From NCBI GenBank assembly GCA_004557855.1, contig SFFJ01000010.1, positions 1-49,072 on the forward strand: a stretch of DNA of 49,072 bases. Direction: 5' to 3'. Below, piece after piece: positions 1 through 6,938 of the stretch. Made by a program: the position numbers and the translations under genes. The notes beneath the pieces are model-generated. The model searched no databases, was not told where the DNA came from, and was given only the letters and a program-made list of their open reading frames with translations. Origin of the DNA: Oscillospiraceae bacterium (GTDB taxonomy: Bacteria; Bacillota; Clostridia; Oscillospirales; Ruminococcaceae). How positions within the stretch are numbered: the stretch's first letter is position 1; every line of letters begins with the position of its first letter.

Positions 1-88
1 GACAGGGGTGGTGGTTCGCCGTTCTGCGCTCCAGCGCAGCGGCGATAAAAATGCGCCGCAGGCTCTTTTTAAGCCCATCTGCGTGCAG

Positions 89-130
89 TACGGATTTAGT
101 TTTTTCGTAGCCGAAAAATCTAAATCCGTA
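89..130. repeat. long imperfect hairpin
   Basis: Left arm TACGGATTTAG plus TTTTTCG pairs with CGAAAAA plus CTAAATCCGTA around a TAGC loop, with one T-T mismatch. No gene ending just upstream is visible inside the window, so I cannot say whether it is a terminator or part of a repeat. Confidence 0.6.
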
Positions 131-183
131 TCCAGCGCAGCAGGGCGACAGGGTCTTTAGGGCGCAGCCCTGAATGACTTTTG

Positions 184-209
184 GTTACTTTTCTTCATAG
201 AAAAGTAAC
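184..209. repeat. perfect 11-bp hairpin
   Basis: GTTACTTTTCT and AGAAAAGTAAC are exact reverse complements around loop TCAT. No T-run follows on either strand, so it is more likely a repeat component than a terminator. Confidence 0.6.
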
Positions 210-256
210 GCCCCGGCGGCAGGCGTACAGATTAAAATCTTTTGTAAAACTTGCGT

Positions 257-346
257 CGCCGATAGGTGATAACAGTCTATGTCATGTCCATCCGCCGATA
301 GGTGATAACAGTCTATGTCATGTCCATCCGCCGATAGGCGATAACA
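257..346. repeat. 36-bp tandem repeat, two and a half copies
   Basis: Units start at 257, 293 and 329. The first two are identical over 36 bp, beginning CGCCGATAGGTGATAACAG. The third is partial, with one substitution (GGCGAT for GGTGAT). Copies abut without spacers, so this is not a CRISPR array. Confidence 0.85.
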
Positions 347-412
347 AACCTTCACCAAATATCCCCGCCGCAGGCGGAACGAAACCACGAAAGACAGAAA
401 GTGAGAAAAACC

Positions 413-1285
413 ATGCGTATCGCAGACCAGTGGCAGGATTTTGAGATACTGGATACCAGCAGCGGAGAAAAGCTGGAGCGTTGGGGGAATACCCTGCTCA
501 TCCGGCCCGACCCGCAGGTCATCTGGAAGCCGGAAAAGGGCCCGGTGTGGCAAAAAGCCGATGCCCGATATAACCGGTCCTCCGCAGGGGGCGGCAGCTG
601 GCAGATCTACCGCAGCCACCCGGAATTCTGGACCATCCGCTACCGGGACCTGCGCTTTAAGATCAGCCCCACCGGCTTTAAGCACACCGGGCTGTTCCCG
701 GAGCAGGCCGTCAACTGGGATTTCTTCCGGGAGAAGATCGAAACGGCCGGGCGGCCCATCCGGGTGCTGAACCTGTTTGCCTATACCGGCGGCGCCACGC
801 TGGCCTGTGCCGCAGCGGGGGCTTCCGTCTGCCATGTGGATGCCAGTAAAGGCATGGTGGCGTGGGCACGGGAAAACCAGCAGCTTTCGGGGCTTGCGGA
901 AAAGCCCATCCGGTGGATCGTGGACGACTGCCAGAAGTTTGTGGAGCGGGAGATCCGCCGGGGCAGCCTGTATGACGGGGTCATCATGGACCCGCCGAGC
1001 TACGGCCGGGGGCCGGGCGGCGAGGTGTGGAAGCTGGAGGACTCGGTGTACGATCTGGTAAAGCTGTGCGCCGGGGTGCTTACCGAAAACCCGCTGTTTT
1101 TTGCCATCAATTCCTACACCACGGGCTTGAGCCCCAGCGTGATGGAGTATATTCTGAACACCACCGTCAGCCGCCGCTTTGCGGGGAAGGGCACTACCTT
1201 CTCCTCCGAGATCGGGCTGCCGGTAACCGCCACCGGCTGCCCCCTGCCCTGCGGCTCCACCGCCGTGTGGCACAGCAGGGACTAA
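413..1285 (+). CDS. class I SAM-dependent methyltransferase, RlmI/YccW-like
   Basis: Predicted cytoplasmic methyltransferase of the group that modifies rRNA bases; the substrate here is unknown. The middle carries the SAM-binding strand-loop (LNLFAYTGGATL) and an acidic strand end (CHVDASKGM). Next comes the catalytic-type loop MDPPSYGRG, a DPPxxG motif typical of the PF10672/RlmI-like family. About 290 residues is shorter than RlmI because there is no N-terminal PUA domain. I chose ATG at 413, giving MRIADQW; an in-frame GTG at 401 would add four residues. No strong Shine-Dalgarno site precedes either start. It is followed by cloverleaf island 1300-1386 and then the ECF operon, with which it may be cotranscribed. 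Family assignment is firm, target is not. Confidence 0.85.
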   Translation: MRIADQWQDFEILDTSSGEKLERWGNTLLIRPDPQVIWKPEKGPVWQKADARYNRSSAGGGSWQIYRSHPEFWTIRYRDLRFKISPTGFKHTGLFPEQAVNWDFFREKIETAGRPIRVLNLFAYTGGATLACAAAGASVCHVDASKGMVAWARENQQLSGLAEKPIRWIVDDCQKFVEREIRRGSLYDGVIMDPPSYGRGPGGEVWKLEDSVYDLVKLCAGVLTENPLFFAINSYTTGLSPSVMEYILNTTVSRRFAGKGTTFSSEIGLPVTATGCPLPCGSTAVWHSRD

Positions 1286-1299
1286 AAAAGGGGCAGGGC

Positions 1300-1386
1300 G
1301 GGCCGCAGGCCGCCCGCCGCCTGCGGCGGCGGGCAAGCGGGCGAAGCCCGCTCCGGCGGTGCTTTGCACCGCCGGGCCTGCGGCCC
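1300..1386. repeat. cloverleaf island 1
   Basis: Outer stem GGGCCGCAGGCC (1300-1311) pairs with 1375-1386. Three inner hairpins follow: 1312-1334 (10-bp stem, loop TGC), 1336-1352 (7 bp, loop GAA) and 1353-1375 (10 bp, loop TTT). It lies between the methyltransferase and ecfA1. Confidence 0.85.
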
Positions 1387-1452
1387 GGTTCCCGCGGCGG
1401 GCAGGGGGCTGCCGCCGCAGCCAAAGACTACGAAAAAAGCGAGGAACGCAAT

Positions 1453-2295
1453 TTGAAAAAGCTGATAGAAACCGAGCATATCTCCTTCAGCTATGAGGAG
1501 GAGACCGGACTGCCGCTGGTGCTGGAGGACGTGAGCCTCACCATCGGGGAGGGCGAATTTGTGGCGGTGCTGGGGCATAACGGCTCCGGCAAGTCCACCT
1601 TTGCCAAGCACTGCAACGCCGTGCTGCTGCCCCGCACCGGCACCGTCACCGTGGACGGCATGAATACCAAGGACGAGGACAAGCTGTTTGAGATCCGCCA
1701 GTGCGCCGGCATGGTGTTCCAGAACCCCGATAACCAGATCGTGGCGACGGTGGTGGAGGAGGATGTGGCCTTCGCCCCGGAGAACCTGGGGGTGGAGCCT
1801 GCCGAGATCCGGCGCCGGGTGGATGAAGCGCTGAAGGCCGTGGGAATGTACGAATACCGCGAAAGCGCCCCCCACCAGCTCTCCGGCGGGCAGAAGCAGC
1901 GGGTCGCCATAGCGGGCATTATTGCCATGCAGCCCCGGTGCATCCTGCTGGATGAGCCCACCGCTATGCTGGACCCCCGCGGCCGCCGCGAGGTGATGAA
2001 GGTGCTGCGGCAATTAAACCGGGAAAAGGGCATCACCGTGGTGCTGATCACCCACTACATGGAGGAGGCCGCCGAATGCGACCGCGTCATCGTGATGGAT
2101 GACGGCCGGGTGCTGATGGACGATACCCCCCGTCGGGTGTTCAGCCATGTGACCGAGCTGCGGCAGGTGGGGCTGGATGTCCCCCAGACCACCGAGCTGA
2201 TGACAATACTGAAGGAAGCCGGTCTGCCGGTGCAGGCCGATATCATAGACGAGCAGGAGTGCGTAGCGGCGCTTGAAGCCCTGCTGACCCGTTAA
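1453..2295 (+). CDS. ecfA1: ECF transporter ATPase EcfA1
   Basis: ATP-binding subunit of the energy-coupling-factor module that powers uptake of vitamins and trace nutrients with interchangeable S-components. At about 280 residues it has Walker A (GHNGSGKST), Q-loop (FQNPDNQ), ABC signature (LSGGQKQR), Walker B (CILLDEPTAMLD) and the switch histidine (ITHYMEEA). The FQNPDNQ Q-loop is typical of A1. I set the start at TTG 1453 because GAGGAA lies 6 bases upstream and the protein then begins just before the conserved first strand. The frame stays open to 1027, but that part only translates the preceding gene region and a repeat island. ecfA2 and ecfT follow directly. No EcfS gene is nearby, as expected for a shared group II module. 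Confidence 0.93.
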   Translation: MKKLIETEHISFSYEEETGLPLVLEDVSLTIGEGEFVAVLGHNGSGKSTFAKHCNAVLLPRTGTVTVDGMNTKDEDKLFEIRQCAGMVFQNPDNQIVATVVEEDVAFAPENLGVEPAEIRRRVDEALKAVGMYEYRESAPHQLSGGQKQRVAIAGIIAMQPRCILLDEPTAMLDPRGRREVMKVLRQLNREKGITVVLITHYMEEAAECDRVIVMDDGRVLMDDTPRRVFSHVTELRQVGLDVPQTTELMTILKEAGLPVQADIIDEQECVAALEALLTR

Positions 2296-2311
2296 GAGAG
2301 GAACCGTGCCG

Positions 2312-3175
2312 ATGTCAATCATCAAAACCGAGCATTTAACGCATATCTATTCGCAGGGGACCCCCTATGAACGGGCCGCCCTGCGGGATTTCAACATCGA
2401 AATAGAGGAGGGGGAGTTTGCCGGCATCATCGGGCATACCGGCTCCGGCAAATCCACCTTCATCCAGCACCTGAATGGCCTGCTGCCCCCCACCGAGGGC
2501 AAGGTCTACATTGACGGCGAGGACCTGTGGGCCGATAAAAAGGACCTGCGGCGCTTCCGCTTCAAGGTGGGGCTGGTGTTCCAGTACCCGGAATACCAGC
2601 TGTTCGGCGAAACGGTGGCGGCGGATGTGGCCTTCGGCCCCACCAATATGGGGCTGCCCCCCGAGGAGGTGGAAAAGCGGGTGCGGGAGTCGCTGCGCTT
2701 TGTGGGCCTTTCGGAGGACATGATGGAAAAAAGCCCCTTCGAGCTTTCCGGCGGGCAGAAGCGCCGGGTGGCCATCGCCGGGGTGCTGGCCATGGACCCC
2801 AAGGTGCTTATCCTGGATGAACCGACGGCGGGACTGGACCCCCGCGGCCGGGATACCATCTTGGGTGAGATACGGGAATACCACGAGGAGCGCAAAAATA
2901 CCGTGCTGCTGGTGAGCCACAGCATGGAGGACATCGCCCAGTACGCCAAAAAGGTGCTGGTGATCGCCGAGGGGCGCCCTGCCATGTACGATACCGTGGA
3001 AAGCATCTTCGGCCGGGTGGAGGAGCTGACCGCCATGGGCCTTGCCGTGCCGCAGATCAGCCGGGTATTTGCCGGGCTGCGGGCCGCCGGCTGCCCTGTG
3101 CCGGAAAATATCTACACCGTGGAGGGGGCGGCTGCCGCCATCCTCACCGCCGTGAAAGGGGGTGCCGCCCGATGA
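2312..3175 (+). CDS. ecfA2: ECF transporter ATPase EcfA2
   Basis: Second ATPase of the ECF module, pairing with EcfA1 and EcfT at the membrane. Motifs in order: Walker A GHTGSGKST, Q-loop FQYPEYQLF (typical of A2), signature LSGGQKRR, Walker B VLILDEPTAGLD and switch histidine VSHSMEDI. The length of 287 residues is normal. I chose ATG 2312 (MSIIKTEHL), which fits family starts, over GTG at 2306; AGAGG at 2297-2301 serves either. It begins 16 bases after ecfA1 and its last 4 bases overlap ecfT, so the three genes form one operon with probable translational coupling. Confidence 0.95.
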   Translation: MSIIKTEHLTHIYSQGTPYERAALRDFNIEIEEGEFAGIIGHTGSGKSTFIQHLNGLLPPTEGKVYIDGEDLWADKKDLRRFRFKVGLVFQYPEYQLFGETVAADVAFGPTNMGLPPEEVEKRVRESLRFVGLSEDMMEKSPFELSGGQKRRVAIAGVLAMDPKVLILDEPTAGLDPRGRDTILGEIREYHEERKNTVLLVSHSMEDIAQYAKKVLVIAEGRPAMYDTVESIFGRVEELTAMGLAVPQISRVFAGLRAAGCPVPENIYTVEGAAAAILTAVKGGAAR

Positions 3176-3993
3176 TCCGCGATATCACCATCGGACAGTA
3201 TTTCCCCGGGCAGAGTGCCATCCACAGGATGGATCCCCGGACCAAAATCATCCTTTCCATCCTCTATATCGTCATGCTGTTTGTGGCGGATAATATGTGG
3301 GGGCTGCTGCTGGGCGTTCTTTTCGGCTTTGCGGCCTATCTCATCAGCCGCATCCCCGTTTCGATGATCTGGAAATCGATGAGGCCGGTGGTTCCCATCG
3401 TCATTTTTACGGCGGTGCTGAACCTGTTCCTTTCCACCGGCGACCCCCTGTGGCAGTGGAAGTTCCTCAAGATCACCAAGGAGGGCATCGAGACGGCGGT
3501 ATTCATGTCGGTCAGAATTCTGTGCCTGATTGCGGGCACCTCGCTGCTGACCTACACCACCTCTCCCATCGCCCTCACCGACGGCATCGAACGGCTGCTT
3601 TCCCCGCTTAAAAAAATCAAGCTGCCGGTGCATGAGCTGGCCATGATGATGACCATTGCGCTGCGCTTTATCCCCACCCTCATCGAGGAAACCGATAAGA
3701 TCATGTCCGCCCAGAAGGCAAGAGGCGCAGACCTGGAAAGCGGCGGCGTGATGCAGCGGGCCAAGGCGCTTTTGCCCATCCTCATCCCGCTGTTCGTTTC
3801 GGCGTTCCGCCGGGCGGATGAGCTGGCACTGGCGATGGAATGCCGCTGCTACCACGGCGGCGAGGGCCGTACCCGGATGAAGCAGATGCATCTTTCCGGC
3901 CGGGATGTTGTTTCCGGCGTCATCACTGCGGCGGTTTTTGCCGGGGTGATCCTGCTGAACAAATATGTTAATTTCTTGCCAACGATTTGGTAA
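3172..3993 (+). CDS. ecfT: ECF transporter transmembrane protein EcfT
   Basis: Membrane scaffold that couples the EcfA ATPases to exchangeable S-components. The 273-residue sequence starts MIRDITIGQYFPG and has the family MDPRTKI motif near residue 20. Several hydrophobic segments follow, including residues about 25-60, 85-125 and the C-terminal end. An ARGA coupling-helix signature lies in QKARGADLES. The start ATG overlaps the ecfA2 stop. After the gene comes an island (4041-4126) and then truA, reproducing the ecfA1-ecfA2-ecfT-truA order common in Firmicutes. Confidence 0.95.
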   Translation: MIRDITIGQYFPGQSAIHRMDPRTKIILSILYIVMLFVADNMWGLLLGVLFGFAAYLISRIPVSMIWKSMRPVVPIVIFTAVLNLFLSTGDPLWQWKFLKITKEGIETAVFMSVRILCLIAGTSLLTYTTSPIALTDGIERLLSPLKKIKLPVHELAMMMTIALRFIPTLIEETDKIMSAQKARGADLESGGVMQRAKALLPILIPLFVSAFRRADELALAMECRCYHGGEGRTRMKQMHLSGRDVVSGVITAAVFAGVILLNKYVNFLPTIW

Positions 3994-4040
3994 TAATTTT
4001 GTGATAGCATTCGGATGAGAGGGCATAGCCCGCAGGGTGC

Positions 4041-4126
4041 GGCGCCCCGCCCCCGGCGCTTCGCGCCGGTCGGCGGGCGGCTGCGCCGCCCGCCGGGCGC
4101 CGACTGCGTCGGCGCGGCGGGGCGCC
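4041..4126. repeat. cloverleaf island 2
   Basis: Outer stem GGCGCCCCGCC (4041-4051) pairs with 4116-4126. Hairpins: 4053-4069 (7 bp, loop TTC), 4071-4095 (11 bp, loop TGC), 4097-4115 (8 bp, loop TGC). CGCAGGGTGC lies just before it and CCCCCGTGCAG just after. Confidence 0.85.
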
Positions 4127-4193
4127 GGGACTGCCCCCGTGCAGTAACCGGCAGGGAAGCCCGCCCCGAATTCGCCGGAAAGGAGGTTCCCCC

Positions 4194-4955
4194 ATGCGAT
4201 ACAAACTGACCCTGCGCTGGCGGGGGACCGACTACTGCGGCTGGCAGGTGCAGCCGGGCGTCGCGACCGTCTGCGGGACGGTGCAGGACGCCGTGGAAAG
4301 GCTGTTCGGCCGGCGCGGTGAGCTGACCGGCTGCTCCCGCACCGACAGCGGCGTGCACGCCGTCGGCTTTGTGGCGGCGCTGAAATGTGCGGGGTGCTGC
4401 ATCCCGCCGGAGGCACTGCTGCGGGCGCTGAACGTGAACCTGCCCCGGGATATTGCGGTGACGGCCTGCGAGGCGGTGGGAGAGGACTTCCACCCGAGGT
4501 ACGATGCCGCCGCCAAGCGCTACCGCTACCGCTGGTACCAAAGCGAAACCAGAGACCCCTTCCGGGAGGGGCTGGCGGTACAGCTGCCCCGCCCCGTAGA
4601 TGCCGAAGCGATGGACCGGGCGGCGAAGCGGCTGCTGGGCACCCACAATTTTTCGGCGTTTTGCGCTTCGGGCGGAAAAATTCCCCCCGAGGAACGGGTG
4701 CGTACCCTGACCGAATGTGCCGTGACCCCCATTGGGGATGAGATACACCTGACGGTGACGGGGGACGGCTTTCTGTACAATATGGTGCGCATCATCGCCG
4801 GGACGCTGTTGGAGATCGGGCAGGGCAGGCGTTCGCCCGAGGAGATGGAAGCCATCCTGCGGGGGGAGCGCCGGGAGGATGCCGGCAAAACCGCCCCCGC
4901 CTGCGGGCTTTATCTCGAGCAGGTATTTTACGACAAAAAGGAGGCGGGCCTGTGA
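4194..4955 (+). CDS. truA: tRNA pseudouridine(38-40) synthase TruA
   Basis: Isomerises uridines 38-40 in the tRNA anticodon arm to pseudouridine. The catalytic aspartate is D51 in SRTDSGVHA. The family motifs KRYRYRW and FLYNMVR are present, the latter near residue 198. The length of 253 residues is normal. A strong AAAGGAGG at 4179-4186 precedes ATG 4194. The stop overlaps the next gene by 4 bases. In many Firmicutes truA is followed by rplM-rpsI; here a propeller-like membrane protein replaces them. Confidence 0.96.
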   Translation: MRYKLTLRWRGTDYCGWQVQPGVATVCGTVQDAVERLFGRRGELTGCSRTDSGVHAVGFVAALKCAGCCIPPEALLRALNVNLPRDIAVTACEAVGEDFHPRYDAAAKRYRYRWYQSETRDPFREGLAVQLPRPVDAEAMDRAAKRLLGTHNFSAFCASGGKIPPEERVRTLTECAVTPIGDEIHLTVTGDGFLYNMVRIIAGTLLEIGQGRRSPEEMEAILRGERREDAGKTAPACGLYLEQVFYDKKEAGL

Positions 4956-6103
4956 GCGAGCTGACCGAATTTGAACAAGCGCGCCGCCGGCGCCGCCGTA
5001 AAAAAAACTGGCGCCGCACCCGAAGACTGGCGGTCCTGCTGGCGGTGGTCGCCGTCATCGGCATCACCGTTTTTGCGGGGCGGCAGCTGGGGTGGGATAG
5101 CCACCTGACGAACCTTGCGGCATCGCTGCGGGGCGGCAAGGGCTTTCCTGTGGCGCTCAACCGCCAGGAGACCCGGCAGCTCATCGGGGTAAAGGGCGGC
5201 GTGGCCCTGTGCAGCGAGGGCAGCGTGACCCTCCTAAACAGCAGCGGGGTCATCACCGGGGAATTCCCCCACAGCTACAACCGGCCGGTCAGCGTTTATT
5301 CCGGCGGGCGGCTGCTGACCTACGACGTGGGTGGTACCGACTGGATGCTGACCAATAAAACCAAGATATTGCAAAGCGGCACCGGCACCGGCATCCTGCT
5401 GGGCGGCACGCTGAATGATAAGGGCACCATGGCGCTTTCCCGGCGGGGCGGCAGCGGGCTTTCCGTTGTGACCGCCTACAATGCCCGCGGCGAGGAGATT
5501 TTCCTCTTGGAAAGCGGCGACTGCTACCTGACGGTGCTGGCGCTGGACAGCAAGGGGACCCGGCTGGCCGCAGGGGGTGTGACCTCCGGCGGCGGGGCGC
5601 TGGGCTGCGCCGTTAAGCTGCACGATATGACCGGGCGGCAGCCGGCGGTCTCTTTGGACTTTGCGGACGAGGTGCTATGGAAGCTGCAATGGTGCGGCGA
5701 CGACCTGCTGGCCGTGACCGACCGCGGGGCGAGGGTGCTTTCCGCCGAGGGAACGGTGCTGCAGGAAACTCGCTTTGCCGAAACGCCGCAGGCGATTGCC
5801 ATAGGCAGCGGCGGGCAGCTGTACACCGCCTGCGGCGACAGCCGGGAGGCGGCTGGGGTGACGGTGACGGCCTACGATGCCGCCCTGAACGAGGCGGGCA
5901 GCCTTACGGTGGCGGAACGGGTACTGATGCTGCAGGCCGAAAAGAACCGGGTGCTGATTTTGACCGAAAAGACGCTGCTGCTGGGCGATGCGGCCCTGGC
6001 CGAGGTAAAGGACAGGGAGGAAGCGGGCATCCAGCGGCTGGCGGCGTGGCAGAACGGGTACTACTGTATCACCGAGGAGGGCCTGACCCACCGGCGGCTG
6101 TGA
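4952..6103 (+). CDS. DUF5711-like membrane-anchored propeller protein
   Basis: Function unknown. The first 25 residues are strongly basic (RRRRRRKKNWRRTRR) and are followed by one membrane segment at about 28-45, so the bulk is predicted extracytoplasmic. Residues about 60-380 are a run of short beta-rich repeats (GGVALCSEGSVTLLNSSG, GGRLLTYDVGG, TRLAAGG), suggesting a beta-propeller and resembling DUF5711 proteins. The GTG start at 4952 is set by AAGGAGG at 4938-4944 and overlaps the truA stop, suggesting coupled translation. A CvpA-like membrane protein follows. Propeller fold is my inference; the DUF name is from memory. Confidence 0.75.
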   Translation: MSELTEFEQARRRRRRKKNWRRTRRLAVLLAVVAVIGITVFAGRQLGWDSHLTNLAASLRGGKGFPVALNRQETRQLIGVKGGVALCSEGSVTLLNSSGVITGEFPHSYNRPVSVYSGGRLLTYDVGGTDWMLTNKTKILQSGTGTGILLGGTLNDKGTMALSRRGGSGLSVVTAYNARGEEIFLLESGDCYLTVLALDSKGTRLAAGGVTSGGGALGCAVKLHDMTGRQPAVSLDFADEVLWKLQWCGDDLLAVTDRGARVLSAEGTVLQETRFAETPQAIAIGSGGQLYTACGDSREAAGVTVTAYDAALNEAGSLTVAERVLMLQAEKNRVLILTEKTLLLGDAALAEVKDREEAGIQRLAAWQNGYYCITEEGLTHRRL

Positions 6104-6118
6104 CGGAGGACCCGCGGA

Positions 6119-6183
6119 GGGCGCAGCCGCAGCGGCGAGGGCTGCCCGCAAGGGTCAGCACGAGTGGGGCGGAGGCTGCGCCC
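6119..6183 (+). repeat. second-family repeat (GGGTCAGCACGAGT type), copy 1
   Basis: Outer stem GGGCGCAGCC (6119-6128) pairs with GGCTGCGCCC (6174-6183). Between them are CAGCGGCGAGGGCTGCCCG and GGGTCAGCACGAGT (6152-6165). Related copies lie at 19145-19221, 25146-25218 and 48975-49038. Confidence 0.7.
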
Positions 6184-6228
6184 GAAGGAGAGCGGAAAAC
6201 CGGACGAAAAAGAAAGGAGGGCGGGAGA

Positions 6229-6849
6229 ATGAAAGACATTTTTACCCCTTCATTGATCTGGGATCTTGCGCTGATCGCACTGATCCTGTTTGTTGTGATA
6301 CGGTCGGTGGGCCGGGGCTTCGTCAGCTCGTTTATCCATTTGCTGGGGCTGGCGGCATCCTGCATCGTGGCGGCGCTGCTTTCCGGCAGGGCGGCCGCAT
6401 GGGTGTATGACGGCTTCCTGGCCGAAAAGCTGCAAACGGCGGTCAGCGACGCCCTGCAGCAGAAGCTGCAAACCTTTGTGGAGCTTCTCGACCGCATCGA
6501 CCCGACCAATACCATTATCACATCGGCGGGGGATGCCCTGCGGACGGTGATGGTGGCGCTATTAACCATGGTGGCGTTTCTCATCATATTTTTGCTGGCA
6601 ATGGTGATCGTAAAGGCGCTGGCCAGGCTGACCCGCAACGTCAACCGGGTGCCGGTGGTGGGCGGGGTGAACCGTCTGCTGGGCGGCGTACTGGGCGCAG
6701 CGGAGGCCTTCCTTCTCTGCTATCTCATCGGCATGGCGGTAACGGTGCTCATCACCTTCAGCGAAAACGGCTGGAGCTGGCTGAATACCGCCGTGGTGCA
6801 GAAATCGACGCTGCTCAACTGGTTTGTGCAGTTTGAATTTCCCGTGTAA
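6229..6849 (+). CDS. CvpA-family membrane protein
   Basis: A 206-residue integral membrane protein with four predicted helices, at about 10-28, 36-56, 103-130 and 148-172. The GRGF turn after the first helix and the later KALARLTRNVNRVPVVGGVNRLLGG region are typical of CvpA/colicin V production proteins. These are conserved but poorly understood. I start at ATG 6229 because GAAAGGAGG at 6212-6220 precedes it. The open frame upstream only translates a repeat and the previous gene out of frame. It follows the DUF5711-like gene after a second-family repeat and precedes the ClpE-like gene. Confidence 0.82.
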   Translation: MKDIFTPSLIWDLALIALILFVVIRSVGRGFVSSFIHLLGLAASCIVAALLSGRAAAWVYDGFLAEKLQTAVSDALQQKLQTFVELLDRIDPTNTIITSAGDALRTVMVALLTMVAFLIIFLLAMVIVKALARLTRNVNRVPVVGGVNRLLGGVLGAAEAFLLCYLIGMAVTVLITFSENGWSWLNTAVVQKSTLLNWFVQFEFPV

Positions 6850-6938
6850 ATCCTGCCCGGGAACGGGCATAACAATATAGGGCTTTGCCCCGTGACAAAA
6901 TGAAGCGATCTCCCCACGAAAGGAAGTGGAACGACAAG

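Larger units (their letters stand above)
1..412. other. repeat-rich non-coding region at window start
   Basis: No convincing gene is visible here. The stretch holds a long imperfect hairpin (89-130: 11 bp, one T-T mismatch, 7 bp, 4-base loop), a perfect 11-bp hairpin (184-209, loop TCAT) and a 36-bp tandem repeat (257-346). Open frames crossing it encode only the repeat translated. It is more AT-rich than the islands elsewhere in the window and looks like a different class of intergenic repeat. Confidence 0.6.

Noticed and set aside
257..346. Possible CRISPR array
   Set aside because: The repeats abut with no spacers, only two and a half copies exist, and no cas gene is present.
185..1369. 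394-residue minus-strand frame at the window start
   Set aside because: It is antisense to the methyltransferase and its C-terminus merely translates the 36-bp tandem repeat.
1027..1452. N-terminal extension of EcfA1 to 1027
   Set aside because: The extension overlaps the methyltransferase in another frame and translates island 1. The conserved ABC fold begins right after the TTG at 1453.
6850..6938. CtsR box upstream of the ClpE-like gene
   Set aside because: No GGTCAAA heptad repeat is visible; only a short TGCCCG/CGGGCA hairpin is present.
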